Positions 48,127 through 60,280 of a DNA stretch of 64,000 nt are shown here, piece by piece; position 1 is the stretch's first letter, and the number at the start of each line of letters is the position of its first letter. A program made the position numbers and the translations under genes. The notes under the pieces were generated by a model, which was not told the origin of the DNA, made no database searches, and saw only the letters and a program-made list of their open reading frames with translations. Origin of the DNA: Sipunculus nudus (Eukaryota; Annelida; Sipuncula; Golfingiida; Sipunculidae); contig CM049318.1 in the NCBI GenBank assembly GCA_026874595.1, forward strand, positions 32,272,956-32,336,955. The letters are read 5' to 3'.

Positions 48127-48724
48127 TTAAGCCTCAGTCGTCAGTGTCGCATGTGTCATGGGAGCGTTACGTGATCGTCCCCAAACATTAATTACACTGT
48201 TTGATGGTATCTTTACAGGACGGCGGGAGGCCAATTTGATATGTCCTATCAAACCATCTTTTCTTGGCAGTAAGCTAAAGGCACAGTTCCATTGATGTGG
48301 TATCTCTTTTACAGATTCACTGTCTCTGTGTTCTCTAAACATCTTGATCACATTTGTCCCCAGAATGATTGGAACGGTGTTTGTGTATTCGGTGGTCTTC
48401 GCCACTAGCACTGGGATCTCAGCACTCTGCTGCAGAAACGGTACCTTAATCTGCAGTTCAACATAGAAGGTTATGTCCACCAGCCGAATATACCTCCACA
48501 CCGAGATCAGCAATAGAATAAAGTACCAGATGGGGTAAGTGTTGTTGATGGAACTCCTCTGATAGAGTGGTTACCATAGAACCGGTATCTACCAGTCCTT
48601 TGCACTCGATCCCTTCGACTAATACTGGTACCTCGTTTGCTGCACCAACCATCCTATCTCTGACACTATCATTTGGGCAATCAGAAGTTATGAGGCCTGC
48701 TCTCTGCCCCGCCGAAAAGGCCAC
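48127..48724 (-). pseudogene. Retrotransposon aspartic protease (frameshifted)
   Basis: LVDTGSMVTTLSEEF supplies the catalytic DTGS; the second part (VPIILGTNVI) is in another frame. Upstream, a zinc-knuckle remnant ends in SDCPND but lacks its first Cys residues. Confidence 0.8.
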
Positions 48725-49861
48725 CGTCGGTTTCCCTGGTTGTGTCTGTTGCCAGGTCGTCTACCTCTAAAAGGCCCACGATCCTGGTAAGGCCCATGAT
48801 CCTGATAAGGCCCCCGATCTTGGTATGGCCCTTGATTCTGGTAACTGTCGCTGTATCTCACGTCACCTGGTCTCCCGTCACTATGTTCTTGTAGTCTTTC
48901 TAATGGGGGATGACTTAATCGCTCTTCTATCCTTTCTAGTCTTTCTAATATCTTGCTCATATCCATAGCATTCGGCCTAGATGTCTGCTGCTCAGTCAAT
49001 CGCTTTTCCAATGCATCTAGCTTATATTATCCGTTTAACATCGTGACTTCTTGAACATGCTGTTGTGCTCTCTTTGGTCGACCTCCTTGCCAATGTGGCC
49101 CATCCTTCATTTCCTGTTCGACCGCTCTCACCTCTCTCCTCAGTTGATCAAAACCCACACATGAATCAAACTTATGCCTTGTTGCATTCTTTAGTCTGTC
49201 ATCCCGTAGTCCGGTCCAGAATCTGTTGTTTTAGCATGTCACTGGTCACTCTCAATCCTGGCACGCCTTTCTCTTTCGCTTGATGAAGTAACTCCTCTAG
49301 CTTGCAGCTCCATACGGCCACAGATTCTCCTTCCCTCTGGCATTCTGTATAAAACCGTTGTAGCAATGCTTCTCCTGTCACTACTGTACCATATATTCTT
49401 TCCATCTTTGATACAATCTGGTCCACGGTAGCCTGCTCACCAAGATGTAGTAGTTTCTTAGCTGTCTCACTTTTCAAGGATCGTCGAACTGCCTGGGTGA
49501 TTACTGGTTCGGGATGTATGGCATCTCGTTGCAGACACTTGACCTCATATCGCCAAACATCAACAGAGACCTCTCCCTTAGAAACTGGAACCTCCCCAGA
49601 GAAGAAGGAAATCCTGGGAAATTGCGTGTATATGTATGGAGTGAGGTTAAAAGATTGTTCTGCCATACGAGGTGAGGTGACACATGGAACAGGTTTCTCA
49701 GGCCCAACTGCACCTTCAGCTTTAACATCTAACTGTCTGTTAACATTAAACTTTCCAGACCTCTCAAGGTACCTTGCCATTTTATCGAGATCTGCATCCG
49801 ATATTTCAGTGTCAAGAGATTCAGATGATTCCATATTCAACTCAGATTTAGCTTCTGACAT
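48688..49861 (-). pseudogene. Retrotransposon gag (frameshifted)
   Basis: Starts at the ATG at 49861; 220 codons of capsid-like sequence, then shifts into frames holding a coiled-coil-like segment and a PYQDRGPYQDHGPYQDRG basic repeat before the zinc-knuckle remnant. Confidence 0.8.
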
Positions 49862-49969
49862 CTTTTAAGATGTGACTAATGTTAATCTTATTCAAACGTA
49901 CCTGTTAACAAACATACTTGTTGAGAGGTTGACATATAAATACATATAACAGTGATATCATTGTCCAGT

Positions 49970-50240
49970 GATACTGTATCGCATGCATACAATCTAGGCG
50001 TAACACGACTAGATTATTGTATGCCAGCGATAATGTAAACAAATGGTGTTTCAATGTGTAAACAACCACAAAAGCGACTGTATCGCATGAATACAATCTA
50101 GGCGTAACACAACTAGATTACTTGTATGCCAGCGATACTTGTATGCAAGTACTAGATTACTTGTATGTATGCGATACTTGTATGCAAGTACTAGATTACT
50201 TGTATGTATGCGATACTTGTATGCCAGCGATAATGTAAAC
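49970..50240. repeat. Tandem repeat in retrotransposon leader
   Basis: Units of about 39 bp containing ACTAGATTACTTGTATG and GCGATACTTGTATGC, with longer diverged copies at each side. Confidence 0.85.
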
Positions 50241-51629
50241 AACCACAGATTCTCAAAATCTGACCAGCGAACTGGTATGTGAATTACATGAAGCTAACAG
50301 TGTCTTGCAAAATCATTACAATTCAAATGTAAATCCTTACGTCTGAATTACTAGTGAAGGATCATCACCATTACCAACATGTAACAAGTAACAACAGATC
50401 TGCTGCTCATGTTATAACAAATATGCAGCATATGTAAGAACTGTCAATGCGGCCTGTATTTCTGCATTGGACACATAAAACCTAATAAACATTCAACCCT
50501 CCGGTTACACCAGCTCGAGTTCAGACGCAGTGGATGATGATTGCCAAGTATCAACTCAAGGCAATGCCAATGCTGATGTGATAAAAAATCAATAATGGTG
50601 TTACTTGTATGTACTGAACACTAGAATACTTTACATATTATATGACCAGCATACACCTCCTATGGTGAGGAGCTACACAAAGCTGAACAAATTATAATAT
50701 TAATGAAATAGATTAATAATATTATAATCTTTTAATATTATAATATTATGGAATTTAGATTATAAATAATTTCCAAAGCAATAAATGCGCTCAGTAACAT
50801 TGCGACTGGTTTGAATGTATCACATGCATAACCTGGAGAACTATACAAAAAAAATCAAAACAGTCTTGGTGGTTATTTATTGCCACGTATCAAGTACTAA
50901 GATATGTCAACAGGCATTAATTGAAAGCAATATTGTAAACAACTAAGTCCTCAAGCCTTTAATATCAGTAAAGTTATAGGTGGAATGTGCTACATGTGAA
51001 CACATTTCAGAGTCAATCCGCGCTGAATTTCACCAAAAGAATCAAAGTGGAGGAGTAATCAAAGTTCATGAGTGATTAATTATCACCTTTCGTGACTTTA
51101 AGTTCACCAGAGCTTAAATTTAACAACGAAATAACAAACAGCAGATTCCAAAAGCACTTGATTCAGTCCAAGAGCACTTGAAATAACTAGGCATATACAC
51201 AATGCTCAAAACATGCGGCGAGAAATTGACCAGGCATATAAACAATAATGGCTATGTTCAACACGTGTACTGGTACTCCTAGTGATAGCTGATGTTAAAA
51301 TAAATCAAAAGGTCAATGTTAACTGTGAGGTGAACATGCAGACGGAGTTCAAAATGATACTTAACTAGTACCTTCCGGTTCCTCCTGATGTGTTATCCAC
51401 GAAAACGTACTTAATTCTATGAATATATTCACAAAACATAGCCCTGGAAAGTTCTCAAAAGTCCATGTGTTAACATAAAGTAGCGAAATGCAGTGCCCAT
51501 GAAGTCCTGGAATGTTCACAAATGTCCATGTGGGAGCACACAAGAATAGCGAAGTGCACAAAACTCCTGGTAAACCGGATGTTAACACGGGAATTCCTTA
51601 ACCTATATCACAGGAAGAGCCTCCGTCGT

Positions 51630-51860
51630 CTGTAAAAGCGTCACGGCTGGGAAGACCCCTCTCCACAGAAGGCCTGGTAACGTCTGGGCCGGAACCTCGG
51701 GTATGACGTCACAGTAGGGGATGAACCGTCTCAAGGAAGTACTGGGAAAGCCTGGGTCGGGAACCTCGGCAATGACGTCACAGCTGGGATGAACCCTCAC
51801 AGAAGGTACTGGGAAAGCCTGGGTCGGAACCATGAGAATGACGTCACAGCTGTGTTGTTG
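51630..51860. repeat. Tandem repeat of about 67-70 bp with TGACGTCA sites
   Basis: Three units, each with GGGAAAGCCTGGGTCGGAAC-like sequence and a perfect TGACGTCA (51704, 51773, 51839). Confidence 0.9.
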
Positions 51861-51904
51861 TTTCGCCTCAAGGGTAACCAATGAACGGACCCTCTGGAGC
51901 TGTC

Positions 51905-51928
51905 ACGGCCCCACGTTGGGCGACAAAA
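51905..51928 (-). other. Primer-binding-site candidate
   Basis: Minus strand, directly after the 5' LTR: TTTTGTCGCCCAACGTGGGG. Position fits a tRNA primer site; the matching tRNA was not identified. Confidence 0.5.
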
Positions 51929-52340
51929 TGTCACCGGGGGCGCTATTGTCTCCAATGCTGCACCACCTGTGGCTATTGTTAGGTTCGGGCGGGTTCCATG
52001 AGTCGAACAACAGGATGGCTGACCACAGTTTATTCTGTCAAAGATGAAACAATATGGATAAATCGTCAAACGGCTGACGTGACGGAATCTGGGAAACTGC
52101 GCAGTTCCCTCCGTCTTAACCGCTTTATCTTAGCTCATCTTTGACCCTAATTTACATAACAGAACTCACGTGGTCCCAGTCTGCCACGAACTTGTCTAAA
52201 TTAAAAGTGAATGACCCGGTCGGTGGCGCGCACTGACCGACCCTGGGCAGATACGACATTGAGATACATACAGAAAATCAGTATGAACGCTCAATAAATA
52301 TGACTAGCCAAATAGAACGCTCAACACTAGCTCTGTGACA
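51929..52340 (-). repeat. 5' LTR
   Basis: Same termini as the 3' LTR, 33 bp longer because of an internal segment after CACGAACT. It contains TATGGATAAATC and an AATAAATAT stretch but no certain promoter could be assigned. Confidence 0.92.
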
Positions 52341-52342
52341 CA

Positions 52343-52359
52343 CATATATATATATACAT

Positions 52360-52411
<52 letters not shown>
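52343..52411. repeat. (TA)n(CA)n(TA)n microsatellite
   Basis: Compound TA-CA-TA repeat at the right edge of the retrotransposon. Confidence 0.95.
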
Positions 52412-52412
<1 letters not shown>

Positions 52413-54213
52413 GTCAACTTCATTCCTCAACAATGTCAATGGGAGACATGTCCTTCTTGTTCTTGACAATATTCCCTTCCTGTGTTTTTCCGTTGGCCAA
52501 CTAGTTTGCGAGTGCTCAACTAAGAGCTGGCACGGATCACTCTCCCCTTTTTCGTCAAGAGTTTACTCATTGCGCGCACGTTTTCGCGAAGTTGCAGGAC
52601 TGGCCATTATCCAAACAAACGGAGAGTGCTTTAATCAGGTAATTATCCAACAATAATAAGAATGCTTACAGAATAAATAACTCAACTGAATAATTAACAG
52701 TAAATCTGACAGTAACCTAACAGCGATTCTAGAGCCACGCACACTACACAAGCTTCGATTAAATCAACTAAAGACCAAAGAAGCACGGATTAATCCTTGC
52801 TTTTTCTAGGCACGCCTGTTACTCTGCCAGTAATACAGATGTTTTTGACAGCTCCGTTCCTCGAAAATACCCGTTATTTAGGTGGGGTGCCTGTTATTGA
52901 GGAAATAAATAGTCAATTTTAAAGGGACTGCCCCTAAAGAGCCGTAAATAGGAAGTTCCTTAGTACAGATTACATGTTCCACTGTATTTATATACCGCTT
53001 GTATTTAAAATGTCTATTATTGTTAATGTGATATTTAAAAAGTATATACAAATACGAAAGGTGATATTAAATGATATACCACCATCACGTATTTTTAAAA
53101 CTATACAACTGATGACTACGAAGGATGTTTGCACAGGAAAGTGCATGTTCCTCATCCAAGTCCTTAGATATAAGTTAGCTTACTGAATGTCAGCTTTCCC
53201 AATGTTTTGATTAGGATGCTTGCACAAAGTTATATTAAATTTTCATGAAGTCACAATTTAAACATAACCATACAATCTAGGGCCCTTCGGTCTGAAAATG
53301 TGAACTTCATAATTTAATCAACTCCTCCATGTTATAAACTAGAACCTTCATTCCACAGGGCAGTCACGAGACGAACTGATGTGTGTCACACGGTTTACAT
53401 GTGTAAATATGTTTTTCTTTAATTTTATTTTTATATTTTTTACTCCTAGTTTGCACTGAGATTTCAAGGAAAGTTGTAATGGTTTCTTCGTCATGTTCCT
53501 AGCCATTTGATAAATGCAGAGGTCTTTCAGTAGTTAATGATCAGTGCCATGACCAGTAAAACATGGAGGGCTCCCAAACTTTAAAAGTGTCCTTTTAGGA
53601 TATTGCTAAATAAAAGCTACACAATTTTCCAAACTGGTTTTAAGAGCCAGAGAGAGACACTATGCGCCATGAAAAGTTCAGTCAGTTGTTGCCGACCCTT
53701 GATAATGTAACATGTAGAAATCGGGCTACTAGTCTGGGCCTGAGAACCGTAACTGAAGAACAGGAAAGGGGCAGGTAAACAGGGAAGACTATTACAATAA
53801 TTAGCAAACTCCAGGACTGTTTTGCTGTTGTTGTGCTGAGAGCTGTTACTGAAGAAATATACAAAGGGCTATAGAGCCAACAAATTTGGGCTGTTTTGCT
53901 GTTAAACTGTGTTGATAAGTGTAGACAGAGAACTGAACTATCTTTGTTTCTACTGTTTATGGTATCGTCTAGGAATCCTGTTAGGCAACAGAGAAATGAA
54001 CACGACCATAGAGAGGGACCGGTTTGATTTATTGCATGGCACTTCTATAAGTCACTGATGTTTGTCGTTCAATATTAAATGTTATCAAACTTCTATTTAA
54101 CTTGTGTTTTCTTTTGTGTGAACCAGAGAATAAACTGTCTATTCTGACGAATCTGGGGCAAGGTACCCATGGTCAGGGGTGCTCTTGGAATTGACCGTGA
54201 CAAAGTACATTAC
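52412..54213. other. Gene B intron, nothing recognised
   Basis: AT-rich sequence with no exon, repeat unit or RNA gene that I could identify. Confidence 0.6.
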
Positions 54214-54347
54214 CTGTTTTACACAGAGCAGGCTGCCACCCTGGCTTGCAAGTGCACCTGCCGTCGAGAAAATCGCATGCTTTGTTTTGACAACCATCGC
54301 TGCAATTGTGACTTCAGTCAGGTCCAAATACTTTCCAAATCCACAGA
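54214..54347 (-). pseudogene. Gene B EGF repeat 1 exon copy, frameshift
   Basis: 134 nt against 132 in gene A: two extra T after GGAAAGTA put the second half (CSDGCQNKACDFL) out of frame with the first (CGFGKY). Two Cys codons are also lost. Splice sites are retained (TAG, GTAATG). Confidence 0.87.
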
Positions 54348-54536
54348 CTAGATAAAAGATGAAAACATCAAAGGGATGCACCGACATAGAGAAAGGAATA
54401 CGTATGCATATAAAGATATATAACTGACGTTATTTTAATACCAAAATCATCACCTCGAAAGGTTTACAAAAACTGATGAATGCAATTGTTCTTTAAGCGG
54501 ATGTCTTTAAATTCACTGCAGTGAATAAACACTAAC

Positions 54537-54767
54537 CTGTTCTACCAATTACAATGACCTCACCAATGCAGAGATCTGATGTTTGGTCTGGGAAAGACTG
54601 ATCTTTCTGAATCACCGCGTGCCTTCCGGTTGTTTCGCCATGACAGCTACATAATTGTTGATATTTTAGCTGGCCTGTGTATGAAGCACAGTTGGCACGC
54701 CGACGTCTTGGGCCACTATAGCGTTGCGAGTCTACAAAAAGCCGGAACGGTCTAGGTTGTGCGCTCA
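54537..54767 (-). pseudogene. Gene B FTP2 second-half exon copy (intact)
   Basis: 231 nt, the same length as gene A exon 5, open: FRLFVDSQRYSGPRRRRANC and the EVIVIGR strand. Acceptor TTTCAG, donor GTTAGT. Confidence 0.87.
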
Positions 54768-55459
54768 CTGAAACCAATATTATCAAGGACAACCAGATTA
54801 GCTAAATGATTTGTTTATGTTATATGTTTGTCTTCTTTAAAAGACATATGATGTATGAGGTATGGCAGATGACTGGCATCAATGAAAAAAAAATCACTGA
54901 AAGCACAATAATTCTTATGAGAAAGTTAATACAATATTATAGGTTTAGCAGTGCTAATTATACCATTTTCCTCTTCATAGCAAACACGGTCTTGCAAAAT
55001 TTAAATTGATAATTTGACAGCGATATTAGGACCTGCCTGTCTTTATTTAATGTATAGAGGAAGAAAAAAAAAACTACGAGAATAATAATGACTGATGGCT
55101 CATAAAATAATCCATATATATACAAAATATTATAGATCCTTCTCCGGTTACTCTATGAGACAGATTTCGATATATTTAATATATATCAGTTTGTCAAAGG
55201 GACATGATATGGGGTTTTATCATCTCCAATCAATGATTTTAATAATTCCCAATGTAAATATTAGCTGTCAAATCCAAGATTACCGCTAAAATACTTTTAC
55301 ATATATTACGCATTTTTAGCAAAGAATCATTAGCGTGATGATGCAACGTTAAAACTGTTATGTGTGTTAACATGTGTATTGCGTATGACTTTTCAATTAA
55401 ACATAACGGTACAATCTCCAGGACGTAATGTTAAACCCGTACACTGAAATTGAACGTAC

Positions 55460-55673
55460 ATTCGGGTGCTCCTGGAATAACCTGCACTGTGGCGACGGTG
55501 ATGTTCTGTCCAGGGTCCACAGCCCACCAAGATTGCTTTTGAGATGTTGTGCACGAATACCGTGAACTACAGTTGTAGAGGCCATCAGCGGCAAGCATCG
55601 GCTCTTGAGATCTGAGTAATGCACTAATAGGCTCTGCTAGCTTTCAAATCCAGTTTCTTGAATGATGATAGTA
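55460..55673 (-). pseudogene. Gene B FTP2 first-half exon copy, stop and frameshift
   Basis: 214 nt against 216 in gene A. A TAG replaces a Gln codon after SRAY, and a 2-nt deletion follows. Splice sites are retained. Confidence 0.85.
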
Positions 55674-56093
55674 CTGTGAAAGAAAAAAAAAAGAAAAAGG
55701 AAACCAAATGTATGACTTTTTTAAACAATACTATTTGAGGCAAGCCCAGTTAAAAGATGACACTAATCATCCTGTTCCATTGTCAATTTCTTTGTTTTCC
55801 CCCAAGTTATACTAGATTAAATTACTGCTTAACTATTATCTCTGTAGTGTCCCAGCTCAGCTGTTTTTTTTAATGTATGGGTCAACGGGCCGGTTGACTA
55901 TAGGACAAGAGGATCGACGAATGAAACCAGATAACTAAAAAGATACATTATCATTTGCCTGCTTAGTGTGAGAATTCCCATTGGGACAAGGAATAATCAA
56001 GAACTGGTAGTTAATTTATCACAATGGGATGGAAGCTAATCTCGAAGATTCTATCCCGATCGGAATGTATCTCTGAAGTTTGATCAAGATTTC

Positions 56094-56190
56094 GTTATTG
56101 CGCCACCGGGGCTTCGAACCGGAGACGTTTAGCTCTGACGGCAACCCCTTTGTTCTCTCGGTTAATTCATATTCATTAAACTGAGCTATA
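56094..56190 (-). mobile_element. tRNA-like SINE fragment
   Basis: Minus strand box A TATAGCTCAGTTTAATG and box B CCGGTTCGAAGCCCC about 50 nt apart. The acceptor arms do not pair well, so a SINE or tRNA relic is more likely than a tRNA gene. Confidence 0.45.
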
Positions 56191-57111
56191 ATATACATCA
56201 TGCTAAAATATAGCGTCTGACAGTTCTGTGCTGCAAATATAGCTTCATCTTGCAAATGAACTCATATATGTACGTCAATGAGGAGACACCAGGGACATAT
56301 TTTGGTGATGTTGAATTATTCTGAATATTGTGGACGATTTCCTTTTTTTTACATTTTAACACATGGATATTTGTGGATATAAGAATATATAAGAACCAGC
56401 AAACGATATGCATGTATTGCATGAAATTAGGTCTCTTTCTAATTTTCTAATTTTTGACAGGTCTCCAAAGTTTAGGTATAATGACTTTTTCAGAGGTTTT
56501 AATGTACATGTCTATACATAAAAGTAACAACCTGGTTTGCCTAGCTCTGCTATTTACGTGTTTATCCAATCTAGCTTTAAGTTGTTTTTGCTGGCGCGCG
56601 CGGTATGCGTTATGCGGCAGTAAAACTCAATAAACGGAATGTAGTAAAAAATCACGTATGGGCATTTAAATGGCGTGCGGTGAAACACTGCGGTATGGGA
56701 ATGGTGATTTCAGACCTGACTAGAAACCGCTGCGTTCGTAGGACAAATACATAGTAATCAGGCTCCGTTATCACTATACCGGGGGCGGTGTGTGGACCCA
56801 ATTTATTATTTAGAATTCCATTTTACCGCGTCTCAAACCGCTTAACGCAACTGAGGGCAGTGATTGTATTTTATTTGTCCTGGTCTGTCAATAGATAAGG
56901 AACCTGGTTACCATGTCTTTGTCCTATCCGACGAATGCATATTGATCTAGCAGGTTTTGAAATTACCAGACAAATAATGCAATGTTTTACTACCCGTCAA
57001 GTAATTGCCAAACGCGATTTGTTTAATAATGCATTCACATACCGCGTTTTGCTGCAAACTCAAGGGAGTATATGTATCTTACTTGTTTTGATCTGTTGCA
57101 AGTATTCTTAC

Positions 57112-57321
57112 CTCGTCTTCCAAAAATAAAGATTTCACATAAAATGACAATTCGGCCGGCTTGTTGTGGCTTTCTTTGGACAACCACGTGTCTCCCAGTT
57201 GTGTATGTGTGGCATCTCAGGGAAGTGCTGTTTTGTGTATAGTCTGAAAAGTCTCTAAACCTGTTTTTGATAGCTTCGGAAAATCTCTCATACCCAACCA
57301 GTATTGATATGTTCCATATAT
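57112..57321 (-). pseudogene. Gene B FTP1 second-half exon copy (intact)
   Basis: 210 nt, phase 1-1, canonical splice sites (AAAG acceptor, GTAAGA donor), open: ISILVGYERF, GRHVVVQRK, VILCEIFIFG. It is two codons longer than the gene A exon. Placed under pseudogene because its neighbours are broken. Confidence 0.82.
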
Positions 57322-57346
57322 CTTTAAAAGAAGTGAGGCTTATGAC

Positions 57347-57349
<3 letters not shown>

Positions 57350-57391
<42 letters not shown>
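57350..57391. repeat. (TA)n microsatellite
   Basis: About 42 bp TA, next to the gene B FTP1 second-half exon. Confidence 0.95.
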
Positions 57392-57394
<3 letters not shown>

Positions 57395-57525
57395 CAACAT
57401 ATTGTTTTTCAAGTATAATAAAACGGAAATAAAGACATAAGAAGCCTTGAAAATGGTGTGATAAGTTATAAGTCTAAGTAAACTTATATGGAAACATGAG
57501 AACATGTTGGGTAATATGTGGATCT

Positions 57526-57560
<35 letters not shown>
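57526..57560. repeat. (GA)n microsatellite at lost gene B donor
   Basis: About 34 bp GA, orthologous in place to 31947..31994, now touching the coding part. Confidence 0.95.
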
Positions 57561-57563
<3 letters not shown>

Positions 57564-57767
57564 CATCTCGGTCTGGAACGACCGTAGTTTCGTCTAATAG
57601 ATACAATCCTTTGAGATCCACGGCCGTTGGTATCACGTGAGATGCGCCGTGACCATCTAATCTTGTACAGGTGCGGCCATTTCCATCCAATACCAACTTC
57701 ATGTGATGAGTGGTGTCCCTTGCCGGTACTTGATACGCTGTCTTCCCTGTTGCAACGTTTTGAGATG
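57560..57767 (-). pseudogene. Gene B FTP1 first-half exon copy
   Basis: The frame is open (QVPARDTTHHMKLVLDGNG, then TAVDLKGLYLLDETTV) but the acceptor AG is missing and the donor GTGAA is deleted, so (CT)n directly abuts the coding part. Confidence 0.8.
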
Positions 57768-58967
57768 GATGCAAACAATGATAAAGAGTGTTGCATACCA
57801 TTTTACTAGAACACGCATGACGAAGCAAGTAAATATTTGTTTGCATCACTGAATAAATACCATAAATAATTAAATGGCGACTATATTTATGAATTTGGTA
57901 ACTATTCTTTCTTTTCATACAGCCATGTTTTGTTTTCTCATGTTAGACCTCTCAAAAAGAGAATACATAATTTACGTGCATCTGTTCCATCAAGAAATAT
58001 TAATGGAAAGGAGTGTGTACTCGGACATCAAACACATGTGACCAAACTGTCACTTGCCCTATCCTACTGTCACGGCCGTGATCGGCTATTGTACTCCGCT
58101 CCCCCGCTTATCTCGACAACTCATTAAGCCACGCCAGACGACTTGCCCGGTCCGATGTGGTCTGTTCTCGTAATAGCAAACCGTCCATATATCTGACATA
58201 CTGGCGGTGTTTTTAAGAATGCTTAAAACAAACGGAAATTAATTTTCATATTCTGCGTATTAATGATTTTTAAAAAATCCAGGCGCATAACGGCACGTTT
58301 GAATGCTCACATACCAGTAGCCATACTGTGCGAGACGCAGACCCGGAAAATTATGTTTAAGTAATTTTTTGATAAGTTCAGTTAAAATGGTCAATATCAC
58401 AGTAATCCCGACAATACTCTTCCAACTTACGTTTTTTTAAGGCAATGTCATTTTGGTGCGATTGCTGTTTGATATTAGCAGGAATCTCGTCCGACAAACG
58501 AGAAATGGCGCATTAACTTACAAGCCTCCGGGTCAGTGAAAACAGGGGGCGTGTCCATTGCGTCCTTTAATTTAACTTATATCATTCGCCGACTAGATGT
58601 CAGATTCGTTTTGTCAGTGGAAAAATAACAGCTAGAACTTTTATTTTGCCTTATATTTAAACAGTATTGATTTGCTTCAGTATGTATGATGTGACCTTTT
58701 CATTTGATAATTGATTTTATTTTGATTTCATTGTGGTGTTTTTAAATTAATTCAAGTAAAAATAAATTATACACTGCATTAAATATATATTTTTTCAATT
58801 TTAATAGCATTTCGTCATCTATTATCAGATTCCCAAGGCCCATCGCTGCATCGATCTCGCCTACGTTCAGAAGTTCATTGAAATTAGCATCATATTCAAC
58901 GATACCATCCTAAACGCTCGCAACGGCATGAATGATATGTTGTGGTATATTTTGTAAAGGATTCCGA

Positions 58968-59210
58968 CGCGATCTCGCGGTAGTTTAGCAGTTAACAGAT
59001 CATAGGAGCAGTGCCTATAGTTTCTCACACAATCGAACGGAGACGCGGTTCAAGTCCCTCGGTGGTAAGCCCCGGAAATCCCTGGTACTAAAAGCCACTC
59101 GAGTCGGGTTTTACACCTAAGTGCAAAGTTCTCATCAGATTGAGCAAGTTACATATGACGGTCATAATACGGGCAGTGTACACTTCTTTCCATTAAAACA
59201 TTTTTGTTTT
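58968..59210 (+). mobile_element. tRNA-derived SINE
   Basis: Box A-like CGCGGTAGTTTAGCAGTTA and box B GGTTCAAGTCCCT, then about 170 bp of non-tRNA body ending in a T/A-rich tail (CATTAAAACATTTTTG). Length and layout fit a SINE. Confidence 0.6.
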
Positions 59211-59504
59211 CACCATTAAAACCTGCACTGAGAGCGTGACTGAAAGATATAAAAAATAATGAACAGAAGACCTCTGCTTGAACCATCAACCATGCTACAT
59301 TTTGGATTGAATCGTCTCTATTTTGGCAAATTTATAAACGGCTTGATAGTTACGCAATAATACCATTTTGTTATCCTGATGGGTGGAATAGAAGACCTTA
59401 AGGTTGTCCCACCAGTGTGTGCCTTTTGAAATATGCTTATTATTCTACACGTAAATATAATCACACAGTTTGACACTGAATTCGACGAGAGACTTAAGTT
59501 TGTT

Positions 59505-59508
59505 CAAT

Positions 59509-59577
<69 letters not shown>
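59505..59577. repeat. (TA)n microsatellite
   Basis: About 70 bp TA with one AA interruption. Confidence 0.95.
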
Positions 59578-59580
<3 letters not shown>

Positions 59581-60280
59581 TCCAAATGATATGGTGTCTG
59601 GCATTGACTGCCCGCCTCCATTTGATATTATTTTTTTAAAATATTTGTAACACTCAACAATGGATGAGCAGCTCTTAATTGTAATTGTTTTAGCATGGAG
59701 ATAGTAACCTTGACTTTCTTCAATGGATTTGGCAATTCAAACCACAATCTTTAACATCAAATTTTGTTTCAGTTCATTACTTAAATATTTCGCAAGGTAT
59801 TGATTTTGTCTCATTTTAATTATTTAGGCCTATGTGTCATCCATTCAGTCAAGCTTACATTTGGAATTTCTTACCAATATATGATATTTTACCGAATTGC
59901 AATTGGCACCATGCGGTGTAATAGACGATATTTAGCGACTGTCGGGCTCGGTGAGCACTATGTGATTTTTATGAATTGTTATGCACGAACAATTCAATGC
60001 AACAACGCGCAGGGCTCGTTAAGAGTGCAGCTATCTAGTAAGGAACCTTGCTTGTCCGGTTCTTATCTGATATCTGAGCATATGCCGCTTACTTGAATAT
60101 TTGCTGCTTCAACCCGTGTTTCTAAATTAAGTTTGCTAGTCCTGACTTCCACTGAAATTCTTATGAGACACTTACAGCCTTTGGGACATCACATCTATTT
60201 TGTAACTATATACCAGTACAAAGTGTGTTTCTGAAATCCCACACCATGCAGCCGATAGCAAGGCTAAAATTTGCACCAAC

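Larger units (their letters stand above)
49862..51904 (-). other. Retrotransposon 5' leader, non-coding
   Basis: About 2 kb between the 5' LTR and gag without a recognised gene. It contains two tandem-repeat blocks (49.97-50.24k and 51.63-51.86k). Confidence 0.7.
44045..52340 (-). mobile_element. Degenerate Ty3/gypsy LTR retrotransposon
   Basis: Minus-orientation element bounded by two LTRs (51929..52340 at the 5' side, 44045..44423 at the 3' side), with gag, protease, reverse transcriptase/RNase H and integrase in gypsy order. Several stops and frameshifts break pol, so it is not autonomous as seen. It sits in the gene B intron between the exon-6 and exon-7 copies. Target duplication cannot be fixed because of flanking TA/CA repeats. 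Confidence 0.93.
57768..60280. other. Gene B intron 1 region
   Basis: No exon recognised. It contains a SINE-like element and a (TA)n tract; the rest is AT-rich unique sequence. Confidence 0.6.

Noticed and set aside
56094-56190. tRNA gene on the minus strand
   Set aside because: Box spacing is wide and the acceptor stem does not close, so it is treated as a tRNA-derived relic.
57392-57918. Long minus-strand frames at 57.4-57.9k as a separate gene
   Set aside because: They consist of the gene B exon-2 copy read through (CT)n and intron sequence; the true exon part is only about 57560..57767.
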